A stretch of 64,000 nt of DNA from an uncultured Verrucomicrobiota bacterium (GTDB lineage: Bacteria > Verrucomicrobiota > Kiritimatiellia > CAIQIC01 > Lenti-01): positions 1 through 64,000 of the forward strand of contig CALMBO010000011.1 of assembly GCA_937860055.1 (NCBI GenBank). The letters run 5' to 3'. The notes under the pieces were generated by a model that was not told the origin of the DNA, did not search any database, and saw nothing but the letters and a program-made list of their open reading frames with translations. Shown here piece by piece: positions 27,092-36,674 of the stretch (within the stretch, counting starts at the first letter, position 1; the number at the start of each line of letters is the position of its first letter). Both the position numbers and the translations under genes were made by a program.

Positions 27092-29476
27092 TTATCCCAG
27101 CGATGCGACAAATACTCCAAGTACCTTCAACTCTTCGGCACCACTTGGTTGAAGAACGATGGGCCGATACCTGGAATCCGTACTATCCGGACTCAAGGTA
27201 ATGCGAGCTTGCCGCCACGTATCACCGTCTGACACCTTTTTGCTGCTATATATTTTCAGAGTGTATCGGCCTCGGTCCAAATCCTGAACGGACTGCTGTT
27301 GCACCAACACAACTTTTCCTTCTCGTGTCCCGCCGGGATCTGTACGAAACAGACACCATGATCCATTGGGAATGCGTCGATTCATGGACTCGCCAACGAC
27401 CTGCGCCACGAAATATCCCGGCTTGGCCGCAAATGGCTCAGGAAGCTTCACCCAAAACCGCTGCTCAATCCATTGTTCCCCGCTGAAATCGCCCGCCGCA
27501 ATCTTCAAGTCCAGCACCGGCACGGCATTTTTAAAAGGCTCTACTTCATCGCGCTCGAATACGGGCAGAGACAGCCCCGGAAGAGGAGCAGATGCGGCAG
27601 TTTTTGTTTTTTGTGCAGCGGTTCGGGCCGCCTGCCGGAAGTACTCATTTGTCTCTGGATCTGTGCAAAATATGTAACACCCCTTCTGACCGCGGGTCAT
27701 TAGAGTTCGATATGTATTTCTGATGATCTCCGCCGCTTTGCGCTTGGCGTCCTTCGGATTTTCCTTCAGGGCCGATTTATAGCCTTTGATTGAAGCATCC
27801 ATGCCGGAACGATATTCCGGACGCGCCAATGCATTTCCGTCTCGCACAACGAAATCTGGCCCGACGATGACCCCGACGTAGTCCAGCTCAAGTCCCTGGC
27901 AGGTATGAATACAGCCAATTTCCTTAACTGAATCGGGCTTGAGAATCCAAAGGCCGCCGTCGTCATTGAGATTCCAGCGCATCTGAAAGCCTGACTCCGG
28001 CAGATTGATGTCCATCTGACTCTTATCGGTTTTACTTATCCAATCCCAGCAGTACCCCGCCACCATGCGCGCCTTGTTGCTAGCGCGATTCTTTTCCTCT
28101 ATCACTCTCCGCAATTCATTTGGATCGTCGAATACCTGGAAGTCGTAGTCGACATCTTCCAGCGTTCGATTGGCGGTTTCCCGAATCTGCAGGGCATTGT
28201 CTAACCAAGCTAGATAACCGTTGGACCCGTTGCAGCGAAATTGCGACTGGAGTTCTAGCTCGACGATCTCGGCTCCGGCCTTCTCCGCCCAGCGCCGGAT
28301 GTCGATTTTGCGCCCAACGTCTTTCCAAGTCACCCGTTGGTCTTCATCGATAAAAAAGACGCTCAGCCGTGCCGCGTGAATGATTTCTTTGATTTGATTC
28401 TCGCCGAGATTTTGGAACATGCCAGACTTTTCGCTGAGTCGGTGGGCCTCATCGACAATGAGGACGTCGAGGCCATTCTTTTCGGAATCAACATAACTGC
28501 CGGATCCCTTGAACAGGTTGTCGATGCGGGATTTCCGGAACGATCCGGTCAATTTACTGGTGTAAACAGCGCGCGGGGCCGCGTTGCGGGTTACATAGTG
28601 CGCAATCTTCTCGCGGCTGAGCAGTTCCACCAAAAGATTGATCGCCACAACCGATTTGCCGGTGCCGGGCCCTCCCTCTACAATCAAAACCTGTTTCTTG
28701 CCGCGAGCAGCCTTGGCGGCCAATGCTAGTGCGGTTTCGTAGACAAGTTTCTGGTCATCGATCAGCAGAAACTCCGAATTTCCCTGCAGCAGACCCAGAA
28801 GAGCATCGGCAAGGCTTTTGGACGGCTTTATCTTGCCCCCGTCGATCCGGTAAATGAGCTGCCCGCGGTCGCCCCTTCGAACATGCCTCTCGATAAATGC
28901 CTTCAGCTTATCCGCATCGGACTTGAGAAATGGAGGAGCCTTGTCGGTATGCTCCTTGTAAAATGGATCCAATATAACATGCGGCGCGGCACAATTATGA
29001 AGATAGGCGCACGGGACAAGTTGTATCTCATCCGTGCGAACAGTTTCGTTGAAGTCTTCCAATAAAGCGGCATAAGACCACGCCTGGAAGGAGGGGTGAT
29101 TGGTTTGGACCCTGTTACCCTGCAGAATGGTCGCAACAATGCCATCCATTCGGGTCTGCCAGACATCTTCCCATTGTTTCAGCTCAATAATTACTGCTGT
29201 CGGGCGATCTTTGTTGTCGCGGCCCGTCAGAATGAAATCCACCCGCTTTGATGTCTGGGGAATGTTGTACTCAATGGCAATTCCTGCATCGTCCGGTATC
29301 TTTGAGCGATCGAGCAGGATGTACATGTATTTCAGCGACTCTCGCCATGATCTGATTTCACTCTCCGATGTGCTGTGGCGCAAGCGGTTCTGGACCAGCG
29401 TCAGAATTTTATCCTCGATTTGATTCTGTGCCACATCGGCGGAAAAACCAGATTTTGTCGATGCATAAACGATCAT
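27092..29476 (-). CDS. PD-(D/E)XK nuclease - DUF2075 P-loop/helicase - S24/LexA-like peptidase fusion
   Basis: N-term RVDFILTGRD...AVIIELKQW; LIVEGGPGTGKSVVAINLLVELL, LIVDEAHRL, FFIDEDQRVTWKD, IGCIHTCQGLELDYVGVIVGPD, RNTYRTLMTRGQKGCYIFC; C-term IAAGDFS...VVGESMNRRIPNGSWCLFR...YTLKIYSSKK. Confidence 0.9.
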   Translation of the reverse strand: MIVYASTKSGFSADVAQNQIEDKILTLVQNRLRHSTSESEIRSWRESLKYMYILLDRSKIPDDAGIAIEYNIPQTSKRVDFILTGRDNKDRPTAVIIELKQWEDVWQTRMDGIVATILQGNRVQTNHPSFQAWSYAALLEDFNETVRTDEIQLVPCAYLHNCAAPHVILDPFYKEHTDKAPPFLKSDADKLKAFIERHVRRGDRGQLIYRIDGGKIKPSKSLADALLGLLQGNSEFLLIDDQKLVYETALALAAKAARGKKQVLIVEGGPGTGKSVVAINLLVELLSREKIAHYVTRNAAPRAVYTSKLTGSFRKSRIDNLFKGSGSYVDSEKNGLDVLIVDEAHRLSEKSGMFQNLGENQIKEIIHAARLSVFFIDEDQRVTWKDVGRKIDIRRWAEKAGAEIVELELQSQFRCNGSNGYLAWLDNALQIRETANRTLEDVDYDFQVFDDPNELRRVIEEKNRASNKARMVAGYCWDWISKTDKSQMDINLPESGFQMRWNLNDDGGLWILKPDSVKEIGCIHTCQGLELDYVGVIVGPDFVVRDGNALARPEYRSGMDASIKGYKSALKENPKDAKRKAAEIIRNTYRTLMTRGQKGCYIFCTDPETNEYFRQAARTAAQKTKTAASAPLPGLSLPVFERDEVEPFKNAVPVLDLKIAAGDFSGEQWIEQRFWVKLPEPFAAKPGYFVAQVVGESMNRRIPNGSWCLFRTDPGGTREGKVVLVQQQSVQDLDRGRYTLKIYSSKKVSDGDTWRQARITLSPDSTDSRYRPIVLQPSGAEELKVLGVFVASLG

Positions 29477-29488
29477 GGGAGTAACGGA

Positions 29489-29845
29489 TTATCCGGGATA
29501 TTCATTGTACTTCCGTGCATCTCCGCGGACTTTATCGGCCGGATACTTGGCCGCGTTTTGCTTTATCTTGGCCCGAACCGATTCGAGAATGTCGATGTTC
29601 AACTTGTCTGCCATTCGAATCAGATACACCTGAATGTCGGCAATCTCTTCCGCCACTTTCGCCAGTTTTTCAGGCTTCAGGTTTTTCGACTGTTCTTCGG
29701 TCAACCACTGAAAATGTTCCAGTAATTCCGCCGCCTCAACGGCCGTCGCCATTGCCAGGTTCTTCGGTGAATGAAACTGGTTCCAATCTCGATCTTCCGC
29801 AAAACGGCGCAATTCCCGTGCAATGTCGTCAAAGTCATGTTGCAT
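29489..29845 (-). CDS. MazG-like nucleotide pyrophosphohydrolase
   Basis: FHSPKNLAMATAVEAAELLEHFQWLTEEQ...EEIADIQVYLIRMADKLNIDI. Confidence 0.9.
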   Translation of the reverse strand: MQHDFDDIARELRRFAEDRDWNQFHSPKNLAMATAVEAAELLEHFQWLTEEQSKNLKPEKLAKVAEEIADIQVYLIRMADKLNIDILESVRAKIKQNAAKYPADKVRGDARKYNEYPG

Positions 29846-30195
29846 GAGGGCATCATATCAACGACCGCTGACATAGGAAGATAAAATAGGTTCCTGAAAT
29901 GCCCACAATCCTGCTCATACGGGAAACAGGCACCGGAGTGATGCCGAGTTACAACTACAATACGGCCACCTCGCGCAGCATCTGGTCCTATGTGCGTTTT
30001 TCGAGCAGGCGACCGGCTTTTCTTTTGGACGCCGCCCCACGATGCATCGTTATCGATGATGCAATTAGCCTCTCCCACATGTTTGCCCAGCCGATAATAC
30101 ACCTTGAGGACGCGCTCCAGTCCGCCGGAATTGGCGGACGCGAAAATCACGCCGTAGATGTTGGGCCCTCAGCAAAGGCGCCTCCCCTCCCCGGA

Positions 30196-31140
30196 TCATT
30201 CCGGCGGGAAGAGCGGCCCCAGGACCGCGAAGCGCGCGCGGCAGCGTTCCGCCGTCCGGGAATCCCCCAGGCGCTCGGAGAGGAGAATCGCCATGCGGCA
30301 GGCGGCTTGCAGGTCGTTTTCCTGGTAGGTTCTCCAATCCGGCGAAGAGGCGTCTTCCTGCCCGTCGCGGGGGCGCTGGGCCAGGCCCAGCTCGGCGGCG
30401 CGCAGGAAATCCTCGCGGGCGGCGGAGAACAGGAGCCGGTCGGCTTCCTCCAGCGGGCCGGCGGCCGGGGCCCGGGACCGCTTCATCCGGAGAAGCCCCC
30501 GCGAAAAATACAGTTGGAAGGCGTCGGGATTGTTCCTCAGCCCCTCCTCGATGAATTCCATCGCGGCATCCCCCTCCTGCTTCTGGAGCCAGAATCCGCC
30601 GGCGAGATAGCCCTGCACATAGTGGGGATCGCTCAAGGTCATGAGGCGGAACCACGGCAGCAGCTCCCGGCCATCGGTATGGAGGTGGGGTTTCGACGGA
30701 TCGCGCCAGGGCTTCACCTCGCGGTACAGGTCGCCGATCCATCCCCGGAAATCCTTTTCCGCGCGCGGAACGACCGTCTCCGCCCCCTGGCTCCCGCACA
30801 CGAAATCGTGTTCCTCCCCGTGGCCGTCGTGGCCATGTTCATCCTCATGGGCCGCTTCCTCCGCCATCTCCGCGGCGAGGTCCTGCGCCCCATGGGCCGG
30901 GGCGGCGGCGTCATGCCGGTAGGCCACGCCGCCATGCATGTAGCGCTCGGTCTTGATGAACAGCATGTCGCTGACGGAGGTGCGGAACTCCCCCATCATG
31001 GCCGCCAGCGCGCTGCGGTTGCGCCGCGCCCGGGCCTGCTCGTCGCGCGAGCGTCCGCCTTCATAGTGGCGGGGATCCACCTGCGAGGACAGGACGCCCG
31101 CGGCGAGCCATCCGGCCACCCACAACCCGACCTGCGCCAT
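30196..31140 (-). CDS. Membrane-anchored TPR-like protein with His-rich loop, cotranscribed with ABC exporter
   Basis: MAQVGLWVAGWLAAGVLSSQVDPRHY; EAAHEDEHGHDGHGEEHD; C-terminal helical repeats. An in-frame GTG at 31152 is an alternative start. Confidence 0.7.
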   Translation of the reverse strand: MAQVGLWVAGWLAAGVLSSQVDPRHYEGGRSRDEQARARRNRSALAAMMGEFRTSVSDMLFIKTERYMHGGVAYRHDAAAPAHGAQDLAAEMAEEAAHEDEHGHDGHGEEHDFVCGSQGAETVVPRAEKDFRGWIGDLYREVKPWRDPSKPHLHTDGRELLPWFRLMTLSDPHYVQGYLAGGFWLQKQEGDAAMEFIEEGLRNNPDAFQLYFSRGLLRMKRSRAPAAGPLEEADRLLFSAAREDFLRAAELGLAQRPRDGQEDASSPDWRTYQENDLQAACRMAILLSERLGDSRTAERCRARFAVLGPLFPPE

Positions 31141-31148
31141 GCGGAGGT

Positions 31149-31892
31149 TCACAGCTTCTTCCTCCCGAACAGCCAGGCCCCCGCCGACAGTCCCAGCAGG
31201 GTCCAAACCAGCGCGCAGACCACGAGCCGAACCACATCGGGGGCCGGCAGCGGGCCGATGCCATCCGTGTAGCGGAGCACCAGGTCCAGCCGGGAAACAT
31301 CCGGCAGCAGCCAGAGGGGGAAGGCATCCTCGCCGAAGCGCCGGAGGGGGCCTGCGGCGAACACCAGCGCGCCCGAAACCAGGAGGGCCGGTCCCTTCGG
31401 AAGCAGAAGCGAAAAGGCCATCGACCACGCGGCGATGGCCATCAGGGCCGGCCCCTGCAACGCCACCATCTGGAGGGCGGTCAGCCCGTCGTAGGATTCC
31501 AGGCGGGGGGCCAGGAGGAGAACCGGCAGGGTCATGGCGGCGTACAAGCCCATGCCCGCCAGGGCGCAGGCGATCCATTTTCCAACCAGCACTTCGGCGC
31601 GATGGACCGGCCGGGCCAGCAGAGGATAGAGCGTTCGGTTTTCCAGCTCCTCCGGGAACTGGCGCGCGGCCAGCAGCAGGACCATGATCCAGGCCAATCC
31701 CGCCGCCGAGGAAAGCCCCAGATTCAGCAGGAAGGTCCCCGTGGCGGGATCCTCGATGCCGATTCCGCGCGCAATGGCCAGCAGCAACAGCATCGCGGCC
31801 ATGAAGATGCCGGCCACGGCGAGGTCGCGGCGCCGCGCCAGATCCAGCAGGACGGCGCGGGCCACGGAAATCGCGGGAGAGAGGCGGATCAC
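31149..31892 (-). CDS. ABC-2 type permease
   Basis: Multiple TM segments, ELENRTLYPLLARPVHRAEVLVGKWIA; probable GTG start at 31892. Confidence 0.78.
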   Translation of the reverse strand: MIRLSPAISVARAVLLDLARRRDLAVAGIFMAAMLLLLAIARGIGIEDPATGTFLLNLGLSSAAGLAWIMVLLLAARQFPEELENRTLYPLLARPVHRAEVLVGKWIACALAGMGLYAAMTLPVLLLAPRLESYDGLTALQMVALQGPALMAIAAWSMAFSLLLPKGPALLVSGALVFAAGPLRRFGEDAFPLWLLPDVSRLDLVLRYTDGIGPLPAPDVVRLVVCALVWTLLGLSAGAWLFGRKKL

Positions 31893-32674
31893 AGCGGCCT
31901 CCGCCGGAACAGCGCATGGGCGATGGCCAGGAGCGCCAGCGAATAGGCCAGGGCGTAGGCCGCGAGCGCCGCCATCGTGCCCCATCCAAGCGGCGGCCAG
32001 ATCTCGATGTGCACCGCCTTCTCCGAAAGATCCAGCAGGTCGAGCTGCGGAACGGCATAGGTGAGCAGCCACAATCCGGCCCGCCCGGCCGGACCGGCGA
32101 AATCGTAGAGGATGACCGTCAAGCCGCTGAACAGGCTGGCGGTGAAATAGAACAGGAAGGCCAGCGCCAGCGCCGCATCCCGGCTGCACAGCAGCGAGAG
32201 CACGAAACAGGCCGTCGCGAGCAGGAGCATCTGCAGCATCTGGAGAAAAACATGCTGGAGGAACAGGGGCCAGCCGACGCCGCCCCCGAGGGCGGTGATC
32301 CCGGCGATGAAGATCGCCATGAACAGGCCGAGGCAGAACCCCGCCGCCGCGCACACCCCCGCGATCTTGCCCAGCAGGAAGGTCAGGCGGCCGATGGGAC
32401 GGGCCAGCAGCGGATAGATCGTGCGCTGCTCGAATTCCCTCGGGAGCTGCCGGGACGCCAGCAGGATGACGGCCACCGCCGTGAAGGTGTCCATCAGTTT
32501 CAGCGCGATTTCCCGGTAGAACTTGGTCAGCCCTTCGATGTCGAAGAAATCCACCGTCATCGTCAGCCCGATCAGGCCGCAGCAGATCAGGACGATGGCA
32601 TAGACGTCCTTCCGGCGGATGGCTTCCAGCAGCACGCCTTTGGCAATCACGGCGATGGCGCGGAGCCTATCCAT
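31889..32674 (-). CDS. ABC-2 type permease
   Basis: REFEQRTIYPLLARPIGRLTFLLGKIAGV plus TM segments; paralogous to the adjacent permease. Confidence 0.8.
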   Translation of the reverse strand: MDRLRAIAVIAKGVLLEAIRRKDVYAIVLICCGLIGLTMTVDFFDIEGLTKFYREIALKLMDTFTAVAVILLASRQLPREFEQRTIYPLLARPIGRLTFLLGKIAGVCAAAGFCLGLFMAIFIAGITALGGGVGWPLFLQHVFLQMLQMLLLATACFVLSLLCSRDAALALAFLFYFTASLFSGLTVILYDFAGPAGRAGLWLLTYAVPQLDLLDLSEKAVHIEIWPPLGWGTMAALAAYALAYSLALLAIAHALFRRRPL

Positions 32675-33416
32675 GGCGAGGGGCTTCCCCCCGGACAACC
32701 GAGATGAAGAACGACTCCAGGCTCCGTTCATGGCCGATGGCCTGCAGGTCCCGCTGGGCGATCTCCCGGATGATGCGGCCCCGGTCGATCATCAGGATGC
32801 GGTTGCAGAGCGACTCCACCTCGGAGAGTTCATGGGAGCTGAAAAACAGGGTGCATCCATTGGATTTCAGCCGGTGGAGCAGGATCCGCAGATCATGCCG
32901 CCCGAGGGGATCCAGGCCGGAGGAAACCTCGTCGAGCACCAGCAGGCGGGGACGGGCGACGAGAGCCTGCGCGATGCCCAGGCGCTGCTGCATGCCCTTG
33001 GAAAAGGTCCGCAGCAGTTCGTTCCCCCTCCCCGGAAGGCCCACTTCCTCCAGCACCTCCGGGATGCGGGCGCGGAGATCGCGCCGGGACATGCCCCCCA
33101 GCGTCCCGTACAGCTCCAGCAGTTCGCGGGCCTTCATGAAGGGATAGTAGACGGCGACCTCGGGCAGGTAGCCCACGGAGCGGCGGCCTTCCGGCGCCCC
33201 CGCCGGATGGCCGCACACGGTCGCCACGCCGGCATCGGCATAGAGGAACCCCATCAGCGCCTTCATGGTCGTGGATTTTCCCGCGCCGTTCGCGCCGATG
33301 AACCCGACGCATTCCCCTTCGCCAACGTCGAAGGTCACGTCCTGCACCGCCGGCACCCGGTGCGCGCCGCGCCCATACGTGACCTTCAATCCTTCCACAT
33401 GGATCATCGTGTTCAT
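32667..33416 (-). CDS. ABC transporter ATP-binding protein
   Basis: MIHVEGLKVTYG...FIGANGAGKSTTMKALMGFLY...LRTFSKGMQQRLGIAQALVARPRLLVLDEVSSGLDP. Confidence 0.95.
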   Translation of the reverse strand: MNTMIHVEGLKVTYGRGAHRVPAVQDVTFDVGEGECVGFIGANGAGKSTTMKALMGFLYADAGVATVCGHPAGAPEGRRSVGYLPEVAVYYPFMKARELLELYGTLGGMSRRDLRARIPEVLEEVGLPGRGNELLRTFSKGMQQRLGIAQALVARPRLLVLDEVSSGLDPLGRHDLRILLHRLKSNGCTLFFSSHELSEVESLCNRILMIDRGRIIREIAQRDLQAIGHERSLESFFISVVRGEAPRHG

Positions 33417-33617
33417 GTCGCCTTCGATTCTCCGCCGGTTTTCCACGGCATCCGGACCAAGGGAAACCATCCTCTCCCGGACCCCAAAAGAAAAGACGAT
33501 TTTCCCTCCCCGCCCGGAATGGCGCGGGAATCCCCGGCGGCGCCTTCCCCCCCGCATGCGGGAGGCGCCCTCAATTTGCTTTTCTTCGGACAACGGGGGC
33601 GTATATTGCGCCGTCCG

Positions 33618-34541
33618 ATGACACCGCCCATCCAGTCCCGCTCCTTTTCCCTGGCCATCGCCTCGATGCTGCTGGCCCTGTTCTTCTGGGCGATCATCCC
33701 GCTGTTCCTCGAGCATTTCACCCATCTGCTGGATCCCTGGACGGCGAACGGGGCGCGCTTTTTCTTCGCGGCGGCCTTCTGGTCCCCCTTCGTGGCCAAG
33801 GCGATGCGCCGGATGGCGCCGGCGGAGCGGAGCGCGGCATGGAAGGCCGCGCTGGTCCCGGCGGCGGCGCACGGCGCCTCCCAGGTGTTCTTCGGCATCG
33901 CCCCCTACTACAACAACGCCACGATGCTCAATTTCGGCTGCCGCCTGTCGATCCCCTTCGCAACGCTCTTCGGATTCTGGCTGCTGAAAAGCGAACGGCC
34001 CCTGGCGCGCTCGCCCGTCTTCTGGGCCGGGCTGGCCTGCGCCATGGGCGGGTTCCTGCTGATGTTCGAAAAAGGCTTCGGCACGGACAGCACGTCGGTG
34101 CCGGGCATGTTGTCGCTGCTGGGTTTCGCCGCGGCGTGGGGGCTCTACGTGGTGTTCGTCCGGCGGAACCTGTCGGGATATCCGGTGCACCTGGCCTACG
34201 GCGTCGTCAGCCTGCTGACCTGCATCCCGCTGGTCATCCTCATGTTCTGGATGGGCGATTGGCCCGCCCTGCTCCGCCTGCCGTTGGACCAGTGGCTGTG
34301 GCTGATCCTCTCCGCCCTGATCGGCCTGACGCTGGGCCATGTGTTCTATTACCGGGCCATCCAGACCATCGGCCCCATCGCCTCCGAGGGCGGCATGCTG
34401 CTGATTCCCTTCCAAACAGCCATCCTCGCGCATTTTCTCCTGGGAGACCGGCTTTCCCCCGCGCAATGGGCCGCCGGCGGCGTCTTGATCCTGGGATGCA
34501 CGCTCCTGCTGCGGGCGCGGTTCACGACGCCCCCGGAGTAA
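33618..34541 (+). CDS. EamA/DMT-family transporter
   Basis: About 10 TM segments, MTPPIQSRSFSLAIASMLLALFFWAIIPLF...YYRAIQTIGPIASEGGMLLIPFQTAILAHFLLGDRLSPAQWAAGGVLILG. Confidence 0.88.
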   Translation: MTPPIQSRSFSLAIASMLLALFFWAIIPLFLEHFTHLLDPWTANGARFFFAAAFWSPFVAKAMRRMAPAERSAAWKAALVPAAAHGASQVFFGIAPYYNNATMLNFGCRLSIPFATLFGFWLLKSERPLARSPVFWAGLACAMGGFLLMFEKGFGTDSTSVPGMLSLLGFAAAWGLYVVFVRRNLSGYPVHLAYGVVSLLTCIPLVILMFWMGDWPALLRLPLDQWLWLILSALIGLTLGHVFYYRAIQTIGPIASEGGMLLIPFQTAILAHFLLGDRLSPAQWAAGGVLILGCTLLLRARFTTPPE

Positions 34542-34547
34542 TCCGCG

Positions 34548-34781
34548 TCATTCCGCGGAATGGCTGATCCGGGGAATCCTCGCCTTGGATTCCGAAGGCG
34601 GGCGGCTGTGGATCGAATAGGCGATCAGGCCGATGACAATCACCACGATGAGGACCAGCCCCAGCGAGGAAAACCAGTCCAAGGGGCGGCGCAGCGTGGC
34701 GCCGCACCACGGGCATTGACCGGAACCCGGATGGTTCCGGTTTCCGCAATTCTTGCAAATCTTGTACTTGGGCGATGTCAT
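34548..34781 (-). CDS. Small zinc-ribbon membrane protein
   Basis: CKNCGNRNHPGSGQCPWCG followed by one TM helix. Confidence 0.65.
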   Translation of the reverse strand: MTSPKYKICKNCGNRNHPGSGQCPWCGATLRRPLDWFSSLGLVLIVVIVIGLIAYSIHSRPPSESKARIPRISHSAE

Positions 34782-34884
34782 TTCAATCCACCCGGAGAAG
34801 AAGCGCACAGCCCCTCTTCAGGAACGGATAATATAGCAAATCACTGCGGCCAAAGCAATCGGAGGGCCGGATTTTTAAAGGAAT

Positions 34885-35235
34885 CTAATTCCGTCCGTGG
34901 CGATAGCGGAGGATTTGGACCTTTTCCAGGGTGACCAGTCCGCCGCCGTTCGATTCCTCGATCAACCGGTCCAGCACCGGCAGGAAGGCGGCGATCTTGG
35001 ATTCCTCGTCGGTGATCTCGACGATGACAGGCAGGTCGGCGGAAAGATCGAGGATCTTCGCGGTGCGGATGCGGGTGGAAGGACCATAGCCCATGAGGCC
35101 GCGCCACGCCGTGGCGCCCGCCAGGCCGGCGGCCTTCGCTTCGCGGACAATCACCTCGTAGAGCGGCAGGTGCCGGATCTTGTCCGACTCGCCGATGAAG
35201 ATCCTCAGCAGCTTGGCATCGCTTTGCGCTTGCAT
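34885..35235 (-). CDS. DUF190 family protein
   Basis: LLRIFIGESDKIRHLPLYEVIVREAKAAGLAGATAWRGLMGYG...SADLPVIVEITD. Confidence 0.9.
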   Translation of the reverse strand: MQAQSDAKLLRIFIGESDKIRHLPLYEVIVREAKAAGLAGATAWRGLMGYGPSTRIRTAKILDLSADLPVIVEITDEESKIAAFLPVLDRLIEESNGGGLVTLEKVQILRYRHGRN

Positions 35236-35243
35236 GATTCCCT

Positions 35244-35633
35244 CTATCCTTTCATCAGCAGCCGGATGGCCAGGGTCCCGGCCCAGAAGGCCAGCGCGCA
35301 GCCGGCGAGCGTCGCCGCGAAATATCCCGAGGCCACCCAATATTCCGAATCCTGCGCGAAACGCGACATCTCGTACATGAACGTGGACATGGTGGTGAAG
35401 CCGCCGCAAAGACCCGTCGCCCAAAAGAGGCGTGCCGACGGCGACAGGATTTCCGTTTCCGAAACCAATGCCGCCACCCCGCCCAAGACCAGGCACCCCA
35501 GCAGGTTGGCCCAAAGCGTCCCGTGAGGGAACGTGACCGAGAACCGCTGCCCGGCCAGGCTGAGCCCGTAGCGCAGCACGGAACCGATGAATCCGCCCGC
35601 GCCAACCGCCAACATGGGAAACAGCATTTTCAT
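35244..35633 (-). CDS. crcB: CrcB/Fluc fluoride channel
   Basis: GGFIGSVLRYGLSLAG, GTLWANLLGCLVLG, GLCGGFTTMSTFMYE. Confidence 0.95.
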   Translation of the reverse strand: MKMLFPMLAVGAGGFIGSVLRYGLSLAGQRFSVTFPHGTLWANLLGCLVLGGVAALVSETEILSPSARLFWATGLCGGFTTMSTFMYEMSRFAQDSEYWVASGYFAATLAGCALAFWAGTLAIRLLMKG

Positions 35634-35736
35634 CCGGCCGCGAGTCTATGCCTTGCCCCGGAACGGGTCAAGACAGGGACGGCCCCCGCGCTTGACTTGA
35701 TGGCGCGCCCTTTGGCATATTGCGCGTCTCATTGAC

Positions 35737-35812
35737 GCCAAAGTAGCTCAGCTGGCAGAGCACCGCATTCGTAATGCGACGGTCGTCGGTTCGAATCCGA
35801 CCTTTGGCTCCA
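35737..35812 (+). tRNA. tRNA-Thr(CGT), CCA encoded; attL of element B
   Basis: GCCAAAG/CTTTGGC acceptor, GCTC...GAGC D-arm, loop TTCGTAA, GTCGG-TTCGAAT-CCGAC T-arm, T-CCA. Confidence 0.95.
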
Positions 35813-35836
35813 TCTTTTTTTTGCCCAAAATCCCGT

Positions 35837-35953
35837 GTTTATTGCACAATATAAGGGTTTTCGCCGCGTTCCCCGCCTGACCTCTCGCCGTACCACTTCG
35901 CCCCCGAAAAGGCCACCTAAAGCCGAAAAAGTGATACGCTTTTGGTACGCTTG
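35837..35953. repeat. Left-arm repeats of element B (copies at 42002-42053)
   Basis: GTTTATTGCACAATATAAGGGTTTT (35837-35861) and TGATACGCTTTTGGTACGCTTG (35932-35953). Confidence 0.85.
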
Positions 35954-36409
35954 ACGGTCGCCGCAATAGGTGGCGCGATGCTCGCCGTTGTCGAAATGGC
36001 CGTTTCCCGCCTCTGGCTGGCACTCCAAGCGCATTATTTTTATGCCCCCTGCCTCTGCCCGCCCCGGCGCATCGGCCCCTTAAATCGAATCCTGCGGCTT
36101 CTGCAAAATTGATATTGTTTCGCCCTTCACAATAAAGGCGCACGGGTTCTCCCCCGTCCCGCCGTCCCGCGTGGCGTACATGGCCGGGACGGTGGCGGCG
36201 GGGCTGGCTGGCGACGGCGGCGACGGCGGGCGGGGCGGCGCGGGAGAAGCGGCGGCACGGGGGCCGGGGGGCGGGAGGGGGGAGAATTGCGCGCCGATGG
36301 GTCCCATCATATATGCTCAAACGGAAATTCACGCTTTGGAGTTTCGTATTACCGCGAAAGCCTTGACCGCATCCTTGCCCCGGCGCATCATCGGCGCGGA
36401 GGTGCGGAG

Positions 36410-36616
36410 ATGAAAGAACTCATTGCAAAGGTGGTAAAAAATCTGCGGAGTCTGATGATCGTGGAAATCGCACAGGGGCGGTTCGTGATCTGTTCATCAA
36501 CCGGAGAGGCAAAGGGCGATATTGCTTCAAAGCTGTATCGCAAGCCTACAGACGAGGAGGTCGTGGCGAAGATTGCGGAAATTGCGCGTGGGATTTGCGC
36601 TGAACGGCCATCATGA
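36410..36616 (+). CDS. Small hypothetical protein (68 aa)
   Basis: MKELIAKVVKNLRSLMIVEIAQGRFVICSSTGEAKGDIASKLYRKPTDEEVV. Confidence 0.5.
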   Translation: MKELIAKVVKNLRSLMIVEIAQGRFVICSSTGEAKGDIASKLYRKPTDEEVVAKIAEIARGICAERPS

Positions 36617-36674
36617 AAGTAAGGCGGCTGAACCTAACCAGCTTCAGCCATAAGGTCTGGGCAGAGGAAACACT

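Noticed and set aside
29899-31272. 457-aa plus ORF
   Set aside because: Antisense to the TPR/ABC operon; low-complexity translation with no domain.
32619-34466. Extended N-termini of the EamA ORF (+) and the ABC ATPase ORF (-)
   Set aside because: The annotated ORFs run into each other's antisense frame; true starts are placed at 33618 (+) and 33416 (-).
35634-35736. Possible fluoride riboswitch upstream of crcB
   Set aside because: No recognisable crcB-motif sequence or pseudoknot signature could be read in this short spacer.
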